A stretch of 64,000 bases of DNA from Paragorgia papillata (lineage: Eukaryota > Cnidaria > Anthozoa > Scleralcyonacea > Coralliidae): positions 310,001 through 374,000 of the forward strand of contig JAWNZC010000413.1 in NCBI GenBank assembly GCA_035771165.1, in the 5' to 3' direction. The notes beneath the pieces were generated by a model, which did not search any database, had not been told where the DNA came from, and saw nothing but the letters and a program-made list of their open reading frames with translations. Positions within the stretch are counted from its first letter, which is position 1. Each line of letters starts with the position of its first letter. The position numbers and the translations under genes are program-made. This document shows positions 1-7,088 of this stretch, piece after piece.

Positions 1-273
1 TTATTGAATGGAAGTTGTGTGTACATTAACGGTGTAAAGTCAGCAGATTCAGATTTTAATGCAAATCCAAAAAGTATTGGTGAAACATGTGGAACGATAT
101 TTGTTAACGATAGGTTTACAGGGACCACCGGTCCATTATCAAGACCTTTTACAGGAGAGATTTATGGGATGAAAATAGTTAGCGGTTTTTTAGAAACGGA
201 TGATATAGTTAGCATAAACAGTGAAATGATGAGAGATTACAAAATTTCACAAGCAGGAGGAATATCAGCTTAA
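1..273 (+). CDS. Lectin-like (concanavalin A-fold) protein, C-terminal part
   Basis: This is the last 90 or so codons of a gene that begins left of the window. It aligns with the C-terminus of the lectin-like protein of element 2 (57236-58060): GSCVYING against GSCVYLNS, and EIYGMKIVSG against KIYGIKIVHG. The family folds as a jelly-roll sugar-binding domain (LamG/ConA-like); in this element it is most likely a virion surface protein. It ends 13 bases before a strong hairpin shared with the convergent gene on its right. Fold assignment is from pattern only. Confidence 0.6.
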   Translation, partial: LLNGSCVYINGVKSADSDFNANPKSIGETCGTIFVNDRFTGTTGPLSRPFTGEIYGMKIVSGFLETDDIVSINSEMMRDYKISQAGGISA

Positions 274-285
274 TTAGGGAAACAA

Positions 286-313
286 AATTCCTAAGATTTT
301 TTTCTTAGGAATT
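286..313. terminator. Hairpin between convergent genes
   Basis: AATTCCTAAGA and TCTTAGGAATT form an 11-bp perfect stem with a 6-base loop. It lies just after the stop of the lectin-like gene (+) and just before the stop of the next gene (-), so it can serve both 3' ends. Confidence 0.6.
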
Positions 314-328
314 TTTTTAGTTTGATTT

Positions 329-1029
329 TTAGTAATTAAAAAATTTAAGTGTAACTGTATGGTAGTAGAATTCTGCATTGGCTGTATGACCAAAGGACCA
401 TTTTTTTGTAGGATCTGGTTCTTTGAAACTGACTAGTGATTTGATGTCGATGTTTCCTAGTTTTATTGTCGGCTTTTCGCTATGACGTTCAGATATGTAA
501 CCAAACCATTCGATGTTATTTTTATCGGGATTGCAATGATTAAATTGATGTAAGAGGTGTTTTCCTGTTTCTCCCATTGATCTTAACTCGTTTGTTTTTG
601 GATGATAGAGGAAAATTTTTTCCGGCCCGGCGTAGCATGGATCACGATATCCTTGGTTCTGTTTTCTAATGATATAAATTCTTTTTTTGGCATTGTGTAG
701 TAAATAACGTTCGCCATTGTGTATGGAAGATTTGGTTTTTGTTTCAGTTCAACTATGTGTTTGGTTATGAATTTTTCAGAGCAGCTAATTATAGCTATTT
801 CATTCAACAACATTTTAAACATTCTTTCCATTGCTAAGGAAAGTTTTGCATGTTTTGGTTGTTGTTGAACTACTTCTATAAAAGCGTAAACTTTTTCAAG
901 TATTTCATTAGATGGAATGAAAAAGTCTTTGAAAACTTCGGATTTGAATAGTTTCAGACTAGGCATTTTGTTTTGGATTAACAAATCTTGAAGATTATAA
1001 ACTGTTTTGATTAACTTTAATTCATTCAT
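329..1029 (-). pseudogene. Unknown element gene, frameshifted near 640
   Basis: The first part (1029 to about 640) reads open from an ATG with an early-type box upstream. The second part is open in another frame from about 660 to 329 and contains YAGPEKIFLYHPKTNE followed by MGETGKHLL. The two open frames abut, and the second frame stays open well upstream of its first ATG, which is what a single-base indel in one longer gene would produce. The product would be about 230 residues with no domain I recognise; no homologue is evident in element 2. It diverges from the PriCT-2 gene at 1078. Confidence 0.45.
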
Positions 1030-1077
1030 GTTGCTTCCTTTTATTATATAGTAATAAAAGAGCTATAATAAAGGAAC
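1030..1077. promoter_or_regulatory. Divergent early-type promoter boxes
   Basis: The 48-base gap between two divergent starts holds TATAATAAAGG a few bases upstream of the rightward ATG and, on the other strand, TATAATAAAAGGAAG upstream of the leftward ATG. The same box precedes other non-structural genes of both elements. Confidence 0.5.
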
Positions 1078-1866
1078 ATGATTGAAACATTAAAGTATTA
1101 CGTTAGTCAACTTTCACCAAAACGTGCTAAAATTCACTCAAAATCATGGTGGACTGTTGGTTATATAATTTACAAACAGACTAAAGGAAGTGAAGAAGGT
1201 TATAATCTTTGGCATAAGTTTTCCGCACAGGATATAGATGATTATACCAACAATGTTTGCGATAAGAAATGGCAATCATTTAAAAAAGCTTGTTATTTAA
1301 TTACCATTAGTACACTTTCATCATTTGTAAATGAAGATGGTGGTTCAATATACAACCCAGATCATAAACATTTTGTTGAGGACAATGAAGTGCGAAACGT
1401 TGTTTACACAATTATAATACCAAAGCTTTCAATACGAAGAATGAGAAACAGAGTTGCCCTTAACAACTTATGTTCCGCAATGTACCATATGTCTTCAGGA
1501 AAAGATAGGGATGCGATGTTAAAAGTTTGTAAGCGGATCAAAGACAATCAACTAAAAGAAAATTTTATTACAAGATGGGATCACAAAAAATTTAACCATT
1601 GCTGTAATGTTAATGACATTATTTACTGGCATAATAGTGATGAAAAAGAAAAACCTTATCCAAGAGCAACCAACATCAATGCATATACCCTTGATAACCC
1701 ACTTTGGTTAGAACAAACTACTAACTACTTAAAATCTTTTGACAACGCGGGTTATACACCAAGGTATTTTAAGGCAAGTGCAGAAAAGCGTGAGAATTTG
1801 AAATTAGCCATAGAAAGACAAAAACATGCAAAATTCAGATCAGATTTATGGAAGTTAGCTTTGTAA
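1078..1866 (+). CDS. PriCT-2-like domain protein
   Basis: The 262-residue product has, at about residues 20-60, a motif with W-x-x-V/I-G, a lysine/glycine/serine/glutamate loop and GYNLWHKFS, which matches the C-terminal half of the primase of element 2 (54603-55658) and resembles the primase C-terminal 2 (PriCT-2) domain. The remaining 200 residues are basic and unrecognised. No primase catalytic motif (DxD, sxH) is present, so it is a detached accessory domain, perhaps acting in replication. The ATG follows an early-type box within ten bases. Two smaller proteins with the same domain follow. Confidence 0.55.
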   Translation: MIETLKYYVSQLSPKRAKIHSKSWWTVGYIIYKQTKGSEEGYNLWHKFSAQDIDDYTNNVCDKKWQSFKKACYLITISTLSSFVNEDGGSIYNPDHKHFVEDNEVRNVVYTIIIPKLSIRRMRNRVALNNLCSAMYHMSSGKDRDAMLKVCKRIKDNQLKENFITRWDHKKFNHCCNVNDIIYWHNSDEKEKPYPRATNINAYTLDNPLWLEQTTNYLKSFDNAGYTPRYFKASAEKRENLKLAIERQKHAKFRSDLWKLAL

Positions 1867-1873
1867 GTTTAAA

Positions 1874-1900
1874 AATTTCTAAGAAAAAATCTTAGAAATT
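1874..1900. terminator. 3'-end hairpin
   Basis: AATTTCTAAGA pairs perfectly with TCTTAGAAATT across a 5-A loop, immediately after the stop of the preceding gene. Confidence 0.6.
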
Positions 1901-1945
1901 GTTGTGTTTTTGTTTTTTTGGGGAAAAATGTATAATAAAAGAGAT

Positions 1946-2188
1946 ATGTTAGTTAATGACAATTTTAAGTTTGCAACAAAATGTGAATTTAGAAGCAAAA
2001 CCTGGTTTGATATTGGAAAACTTATTTACAAACTTTCAGAAGGAAGTGATGAAGGTTACAGACTTTGGGTAATGTACAGCAAAATGGATCAAAAGAACTT
2101 TAATGATTACTATTGTCATGAATACTGGGATTATTTAGTTTCTTATGCTTATAGTGAATCCGAGATTGAAGAAAGCAATGATTGTTAG
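1946..2188 (+). CDS. Small stand-alone PriCT-2-like protein
   Basis: About 80 residues, almost entirely the PriCT-2-like motif: KTWFDIGKLIYKLSEGSDEG followed by YRLWVMYSK. I start it at 1946 because the box TATAATAAAAGAGAT ends directly before that ATG and the paralogue at 2282 starts at the matching place; an upstream in-frame start would read through the box. The orthologue in element 2 is at 53720-53959. Function unknown; a primase- or DNA-binding accessory is an inference. Confidence 0.55.
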   Translation: MLVNDNFKFATKCEFRSKTWFDIGKLIYKLSEGSDEGYRLWVMYSKMDQKNFNDYYCHEYWDYLVSYAYSESEIEESNDC

Positions 2189-2216
2189 CAAGTGGAACAA
2201 CAAAATGGTTAATTTG

Positions 2217-2243
2217 AATTTCTAAGAAAAAATCTTAGAAATT
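2217..2243. terminator. 3'-end hairpin
   Basis: The same AATTTCTAAGA/TCTTAGAAATT stem as at 1874, 28 bases after the stop of the small PriCT-2 gene. Confidence 0.6.
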
Positions 2244-2281
2244 TAGTTTTTTTATTTTAAAAATACATTGTAATGAAAGAG

Positions 2282-2521
2282 ATGATGGTTAAAGACAATC
2301 TTAAAAATGTTGCTAATTGCCGTTTTGGTAGTAACACATGGATTAGTATTGGTAAACAGATATACAAGCTTTTTAATGGTGATGAAAAAGGATATAGAGT
2401 TTGAAAAATGTATAGCCAAATGGATATTTATTATTTTAATGAGGAGTATTGCAGAAATGTTTGGAATGAATTACTAAAAGAAAAAAATGGTGAACCGAAT
2501 GATATTCCAGAATGGTGGTAG
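2282..2521 (+). pseudogene. Third PriCT-2-like paralogue, nonsense mutation
   Basis: From the ATG at 2282, preceded by the box GTAATGAAAGAG, the frame encodes a third copy of the small PriCT-2 protein (SNTWISIGKQIYKLFNGDEK). A TGA at 2402-2404 sits where the paralogues have the tryptophan of the LW pair, which is a one-base TGG to TGA change. The frame then continues open to the stop at 2519-2521, ending PEWW. This tandem triplication with one fresh nonsense mutation fits the decay seen elsewhere in element 1. A suppressed or recoded stop cannot be excluded but nothing else suggests it. Confidence 0.6.
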
Positions 2522-2544
2522 TGCGACAAGTAATAGCTGGTTTA

Positions 2545-2571
2545 AATTTCTAAGATTTTTTCTTAGAAAAA
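2545..2571. terminator. Bidirectional 3'-end hairpin
   Basis: TTTCTAAGA/TCTTAGAAA stem between the third PriCT-2 copy (+) and the convergent coiled-coil membrane protein (-). Confidence 0.55.
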
Positions 2572-2604
2572 TTACAAAGTGTGAGACGTAGCGGAGACAA
2601 CTGT

Positions 2605-3003
2605 TTATATTAATTTGTGTAGTAACCATCCACCTCCACCTCCCATTAGTCCGACAGCCATAATTTGGTATTTTTTCATTTCATCTGATGGTTGGTAAAA
2701 ATCTTCCAACCTGGGAGGTGGTATTTTACGTTGTTGTATTTTTTTGAGTTCATTGAAAGCTTTGTTGGTACTTTTCATATCGCTTTTTGCATCGTAGAGT
2801 TCAGCTCTTAGTTTTCTTTCTCTGTCTTTTTTTTCTGTTTCTTTTTCGTAATATTCTTCTTTAGAGTTTTGTAGTTTTTCCAATGCAAGGTTATGTCTTT
2901 TGGTTTCTTTTTGATAATCTTTTTGGTTAAATGTTGAGAAAAGGTATCCCGCACCTGCAAATGCAACTGCGTTAAATAATCCTCCTGCAATCATTGATGC
3001 CAT
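2605..3003 (-). CDS. Conserved 132-residue coiled-coil membrane protein
   Basis: Same length and order as the element 2 protein at 50266-50664. It starts with an almost identical hydrophobic stretch (MASMIAGGLFNAVAFAGAGY), continues with a charged lysine/glutamate coiled coil (about residues 30-95) and the motif P-x-L-x-D-F/Y-YQPS-x-EM, and ends in a glycine-rich hydrophobic segment. It lies in the structural-gene cluster and has the late-type start (AAATAAATATG), so a virion membrane-linked or internal protein is likely. I do not recognise the family. Confidence 0.6.
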   Translation of the reverse strand: MASMIAGGLFNAVAFAGAGYLFSTFNQKDYQKETKRHNLALEKLQNSKEEYYEKETEKKDRERKLRAELYDAKSDMKSTNKAFNELKKIQQRKIPPPRLEDFYQPSDEMKKYQIMAVGLMGGGGGWLLHKLI

Positions 3004-3009
3004 ATTTAT

Positions 3010-3237
3010 TTATACATTTAAGTTTTTGGGTATGTACCCTGCGGATTGTCCTTTTTTGACTAAGAAGCTTCCTGCTGCGACGGCGACAGCTAGTTTTGCG
3101 GTTTCTTTTAGGCTGGCTGGTGCAGCTAAAGGTTGTCCTGTCAAACGTTTTGAGGCCATGCTTACAACTACAGCTCCTGCTGTAACTAGCGCGGCGTTAT
3201 ATAAATCTTGAATTACTTCCTTTTTGTTATCACCCAT
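3010..3237 (-). CDS. Small hydrophobic virion-cluster protein
   Basis: 75 residues, conserved with 50771-51001 of element 2: shared segments TGQPLAAPASLKETAKL and GYIPKN. Two hydrophobic alanine/valine-rich stretches flank a short basic segment, so it is probably an integral membrane or membrane-active peptide. The start is fixed by ACTAATAAATG. It is followed at six bases by the 132-residue coiled-coil gene, as in element 2 where the same pair is kept. Function unknown. Confidence 0.55.
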   Translation of the reverse strand: MGDNKKEVIQDLYNAALVTAGAVVVSMASKRLTGQPLAAPASLKETAKLAVAVAAGSFLVKKGQSAGYIPKNLNV

Positions 3238-3346
3238 TTATTAGTATAAATTTTTTTTAAAAAGTTATGTAAAGTTCTAATTCAGATGAATCTTTAGATA
3301 ATGTTCCAGTTTTTTAGCTCATCGGTATAATGATAGTTTGTTGTCA

Positions 3347-3985
3347 TTATTTTATTATTATTTCCAATAATATATCTCCAACCTCATGACTTGTTGTAAA
3401 CTTTAGTTCACTATAAATTCCGTTATCTAGTTCTGTTTCACTATTAATGTTGTTATAGTGTGTAACGGAACCCTTTAGTGATTGTGTGGTTGTAATTGGA
3501 AGTAATGCAATGGTATTATCACGCTGTCCTTGAAAAGATGTTTTTGACATGTTAACAGTATTACACTTAATGTTAATATACTTTAGTCCGAGATTGACGT
3601 TAACTGATGTGTTAGAAACGTAACTAGTGTCTTTTGGGATAAGCGAACGTGTTTTAGAGAAACCGAGTATTGGTGCTAGTTTTTCTAGTGATAGGTTCTC
3701 CGTTGGTGTAATTTTTATTTTTTGGGAGTAATGCACTAGCTCTGCACTTGCCTTTACTTCCTTTAGTTTTTCGATGATCATGTTTGCTGTCCAATATCCA
3801 GTTTTGAACCATAATTTTTTGGAACCATTTGCGATAAAAATAGGGTCTGTGATATTATTGAAATCCCAGAACACACTTGCACGCTTTACCGTCATTGTTT
3901 CATTTTCAATAACCAGCGGTTCATCAAAATTAACAGTGGTTTCATTTCCACCATCTTTTTTTATAAGGATTCTTAGGACTCTCAT
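3347..3985 (-). CDS. Minor capsid (penton-like) protein
   Basis: 212 residues, orthologous to 51086-51733 of element 2. Both have VFWDFNN near residue 40, GYW in the next block, a central L-x-LG region, and a C-terminal ELKF....VGDILLEI. Size, beta-rich composition and position directly after the ATPase and major capsid genes fit the single-jelly-roll penton protein of Polintons. The start is AAAATAAATG (late type). The gene is intact here although other genes of element 1 are broken. Confidence 0.7.
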   Translation of the reverse strand: MRVLRILIKKDGGNETTVNFDEPLVIENETMTVKRASVFWDFNNITDPIFIANGSKKLWFKTGYWTANMIIEKLKEVKASAELVHYSQKIKITPTENLSLEKLAPILGFSKTRSLIPKDTSYVSNTSVNVNLGLKYINIKCNTVNMSKTSFQGQRDNTIALLPITTTQSLKGSVTHYNNINSETELDNGIYSELKFTTSHEVGDILLEIIIK

Positions 3986-4000
3986 TTATTTTTGAAAAAA

Positions 4001-4032
4001 AAAATCATATGTTTTAATTTACATATGATTTT
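4001..4032 (-). terminator. 3'-end hairpin of the ATPase gene
   Basis: AAAATCATATG and CATATGATTTT form an 11-bp perfect stem between the end of the ATPase gene and the start of the minor capsid gene. Confidence 0.5.
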
Positions 4033-4076
4033 ACAGTTCAAATTCTCTTGTCTTCGACTTACCTCACTTCGTTCGG

Positions 4077-4685
4077 TTATGATACTATTTCATGGTTGTA
4101 TGGATGTTTTAGATTAATTTCTAATCTACTATACTTTGTATTTTTTAATGTTTCTTTTATTTTTTTCTTCTTCTTCCTTACTAATGTCTTACTAAATTCT
4201 TCCTTACTAAAGTAGTCATCTAAAATAACTTGCATGTCTTTCCTATTTGGATTGTAAAATGAAACTAGTTTAGAAATGTTTTCACGGTATGGTTTTGCAA
4301 TAGATGTGAGTTGCTGTGTTATTACTATTGTACTAATATTCATATGTCTTGCTCCAAACCCAAGTTTGACTAATTCGCTGGTACGGTTTTTTACTGATTG
4401 ACCGGATGCACAATCATCTAAAATAATTAGTGACGGACTTCCCTTACAAAAGTTAACCACAAATTTTAGATAGTCTTCTGTTTGATCTTGATTACAGGGA
4501 ATAACAAAAAAGTTTGGATCATTTGTATGACTCCATTCTAAATATGTTTTATTCCACTCAAATGTTGGACAGATTAAAAAAATGTTTTCAAACTGTTTAG
4601 CATACTTTTCTTCTAACATTTTAAGTAAATAATAAGTTTTTCCACAGCTAGTCATTCCAACTATTATCATATTAAAAGGATTCAT
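4077..4685 (-). CDS. A32-type genome-packaging ATPase
   Basis: 202 residues. Walker A is GMTSCGKT at residues 10-17; Walker B is IILDD at about 87-91; a conserved STIVITQQLTSIAKPYREN segment follows at about 118-136, as in the FtsK/HerA packaging ATPases of Polintons, virophages and giant viruses. The family pumps DNA into preformed capsids. The element 2 protein (51781-52386) is nearly colinear; here a lysine-rich stretch near residue 170 replaces a shorter acidic one. It sits between the major and minor capsid genes, the usual Polinton arrangement. Confidence 0.85.
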   Translation of the reverse strand: MNPFNMIIVGMTSCGKTYYLLKMLEEKYAKQFENIFLICPTFEWNKTYLEWSHTNDPNFFVIPCNQDQTEDYLKFVVNFCKGSPSLIILDDCASGQSVKNRTSELVKLGFGARHMNISTIVITQQLTSIAKPYRENISKLVSFYNPNRKDMQVILDDYFSKEEFSKTLVRKKKKKIKETLKNTKYSRLEINLKHPYNHEIVS

Positions 4686-4725
4686 TTATTGGTGAGAACC
4701 ATATTTTGCTAAACATATAATTTTT

Positions 4726-5934
4726 TTAGTAATTTAATCCTCGGTATTCACCAGCTTGTACTTTTAACACACCATCGGATAGAACGAATACATGACACAT
4801 GAGATCCTTTGTGGTTGCTTTTTTGGTAATTTCAAGCATGATTCCAGACTGTGTGGAAAGAAGTTTGACACCATTTCCATAAAGATTTTTGTCATCAATG
4901 GATCTAAGATCAACAACTAGTGCGAACTTGTTTCCAGTGAAGAAGTCCTTTGCTGTGACAGCTCCTGGAGCTTGGTTGAATAGTCTTTCAGCTTCTTCAA
5001 AAAGTCTTCGTGTGACTATTCCTTGCGAGTAAACGCTGTTAGGGATTCCTTCGATGGTAACTTTAACATTTTCAATGTTTGGGAATACAAACTCTTCACT
5101 TCCACCACGAGTTTTGTTTGTAAATAACAGAACAACAGCTCGCATACTTTTTCTAGGAAGATTGATGGTTTCGTTGATAAGTGTTGATGTTTTAAGCCAT
5201 GGGACTGTTTTCATTAATGTAGCGTGTTCGAAACTTAAAGCTCTGCCAACATTGTATCCACTTTCAACCTCATTGACAAGATCTAAGTTGCTAATGGTTT
5301 CGTATTCCAGTTCCATGTTTTCCAACCTGTAACCATCTACAACTTGGTTGTTTTGAGCCTGCATGATTTCGACAGCTTTAGGTAAAGTGATAACATACTG
5401 TAAGTCGTTAGCCATGTTGTATGGTGCATACAATCCGTGGTCCATCAAAATTTTTCCTAAACGGATTCGTTGCTTTGTTCCATAGACTGCTGCGTACGCA
5501 TCGGCGGTGGCATCATCAGATTTTGAGATAACCTTGCGTTGGTTTTCACTTGCGATGCCATCTTCTAACATATTATCGCGAACGGTTTTGTCCATCCACA
5601 GATCCTCATATGTTCCAAGTAAACTTTCTCCTGAGTTATCGTATACCTTTTCGCCAGCAAACTTTACTTGCAGTCTTTCCTGAAGTTGCTTTGCAAGGTT
5701 GTTGTTAAACCAGGATTTTGTGTTCTTATTTTTGAAGTCAAAAACAAGAAACATTTTGTCTGGAACTAATGTGGTACCAGGTTTAAGTTTTGGAATTGTA
5801 ATGTATATTGTTTCTCCGGGATTTGCGGTGTTTGGGTTGGATGTAATTACATGACGAGTTCGTTCACCTGTTATTTCACCTTTTTGAATGCGCTTATAAC
5901 CAGGTTTTAATTTGGTTTGTCTTTCACTGTTCAT
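4726..5934 (-). CDS. Major capsid protein (double jelly roll)
   Basis: 402 residues, against 403 in element 2 (52458-53669), colinear over the full length. Shared blocks include LKPGTTLVPDKMFL, NTKSWFNNNLAKQLQERL, GEKVYDN and ETINLPRKSM. Length, beta-rich character and linkage to the packaging ATPase and penton-like gene identify it as the Polinton major capsid protein that would trimerise into icosahedral capsomers. The start is set by TACTAATAAATG. The frame is intact, unlike the polymerase of this copy. Identification is by context and conservation; the fold itself cannot be seen in the sequence. Confidence 0.8.
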   Translation of the reverse strand: MNSERQTKLKPGYKRIQKGEITGERTRHVITSNPNTANPGETIYITIPKLKPGTTLVPDKMFLVFDFKNKNTKSWFNNNLAKQLQERLQVKFAGEKVYDNSGESLLGTYEDLWMDKTVRDNMLEDGIASENQRKVISKSDDATADAYAAVYGTKQRIRLGKILMDHGLYAPYNMANDLQYVITLPKAVEIMQAQNNQVVDGYRLENMELEYETISNLDLVNEVESGYNVGRALSFEHATLMKTVPWLKTSTLINETINLPRKSMRAVVLLFTNKTRGGSEEFVFPNIENVKVTIEGIPNSVYSQGIVTRRLFEEAERLFNQAPGAVTAKDFFTGNKFALVVDLRSIDDKNLYGNGVKLLSTQSGIMLEITKKATTKDLMCHVFVLSDGVLKVQAGEYRGLNY

Positions 5935-6012
5935 TTATTAGTACAAAAAAAAAAAACTTTTTTTAAATGTTTTTAAGTATTTTTTCTTTAAGATGTTTTT
6001 AAGTTAGTTTTT

Positions 6013-6399
6013 TCATATATCTTCATCATCAAAGTTATTATACTTTATCGCTGTTTGTGTTGTTTGTACTGGTTTTGCGGCAACAAATTTTGGTTCATCA
6101 TTAAAGTCATTTTTAGTGTGTTCCTTTCTAACTTCCACTTGTTCCTGACTAAAAGTTTTCCACGCAATGTAGGTTCCAACTAATCCAGTTGCAACGCTAA
6201 TTAGGGATATAGAGGTTGATAAACTAGGTAACTGAAAGGGGTTAAAATCATCATTTTGCTGGGGTTCAAGTTTTTCACGTTTTCGCGCTTTGGCTGCTTT
6301 ACTTATTTCAGCAAGCTTTTTTCCTTGTGCTACTCTTTTTGGGTTTTTAACTTTTTCCTCTGTAATTGGTTTTGTAATGGTTTGTTTCTCTGTTTCCAT
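6013..6399 (-). CDS. Basic protein with one membrane segment
   Basis: 128 residues. After a charged lead comes the motif KNPKRVAQGKKLAEISKAAK (about residues 18-37), kept almost unchanged in element 2 (54026-54433: KNPKRVAQGKKLAAISKEAK). A hydrophobic segment follows (about residues 60-80, SLISVATGLVGTYIAW) and then an acidic tail. The positively charged N-terminal half could bind DNA while the helix anchors it in a membrane or virion. Start TACTAATAAATG, late type. It is the last gene before the repeat tract at 6440. Confidence 0.55.
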   Translation of the reverse strand: METEKQTITKPITEEKVKNPKRVAQGKKLAEISKAAKARKREKLEPQQNDDFNPFQLPSLSTSISLISVATGLVGTYIAWKTFSQEQVEVRKEHTKNDFNDEPKFVAAKPVQTTQTAIKYNNFDDEDI

Positions 6400-6439
6400 T
6401 TATTAGTAGCATTAATTTTTGTTGCATCCTGCTTGCACT

Positions 6440-6630
6440 TGTTCAAACTAGCTTACATTTTGTTTAAATTTGCTCAATAGCTAGCTTAACAGCTAGCTTA
6501 AACTAGCTTACATTTTGTTCAAATTTGCTTAATAGCTAGCTTAACAGCTAGCTTAAACTAGCTTACATTTTGTTCAAATTTGCTTAATAGCTAGCTTAAC
6601 AGCTAGCTGTAATTTGCTCAGTAGCTAGTT
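6440..6630. repeat. Tandem repeat tract with palindromic AGCTAGCT-type boxes
   Basis: About three copies of a unit near 62 bases, built from TAGCTAGCTTAACAGCTAGC and ACTAGCTTACATTTTGTTCA, lie between the divergent starts at 6399 (-) and 6651 (+). Element 2 has a different but analogous tract (54418-54590) at the same place beside the orthologous basic protein. Candidate roles are a replication origin with iterons or a shared enhancer. Confidence 0.7.
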
Positions 6631-6650
6631 TAAAAACACTATAATAAACA

Positions 6651-7088
6651 ATGACAATGTATTATGACGATGATTGCGATCATATTATATCAGAATTTAA
6701 TGGTTCGTTAATGTGCTTTACATGTGGTGAAGTTTTTGAACAGCTTTTTAAACAAAGTCAAAGTGGAAACAATTATTTTATGAAAGAACACACTATGTTT
6801 GAAAACACAAATTCAAAAAGAGTAAAGTCTTTTAACAAAAAGATGAGTGAAATGTTTCCGAATGTTGACATACCAAACGGTGATGAAATGATAACAGATT
6901 TGGAAAGAAGGTTTGACAAGTTAAAAGGAGAACATGGGTCATTTCCAAATATGAAGGTTGTTATTCATTTCATACTTAATAAGTGTGAATTGACAGATCT
7001 TGCTAATACGATCACTCTTCCAAAAAGTGGAAGATCACAAAAGCTATTAGAAAAACTTTTTGAAGATGAGAAAAATACCAACAAGTGA
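6651..7088 (+). CDS. Zinc-ribbon protein, possible transcription factor
   Basis: 145 residues. The N-terminus holds C-x-H-I....NGSLMCFTCG, a half-degenerate zinc ribbon like that of TFIIB and poxvirus-type late transcription factors. The element 2 orthologue (49518-50177) is longer and has SSCC....GSIICSNCG. A helical region with F-x-x-x-x-K-x-F/M-x-x-L/M-FP follows in both. The start lies a few bases after CTATAATAAAC. The 3' end overlaps the convergent gene at 7047 by 42 bases. A role in switching on late genes is attractive but inferred. Confidence 0.5.
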   Translation: MTMYYDDDCDHIISEFNGSLMCFTCGEVFEQLFKQSQSGNNYFMKEHTMFENTNSKRVKSFNKKMSEMFPNVDIPNGDEMITDLERRFDKLKGEHGSFPNMKVVIHFILNKCELTDLANTITLPKSGRSQKLLEKLFEDEKNTNK

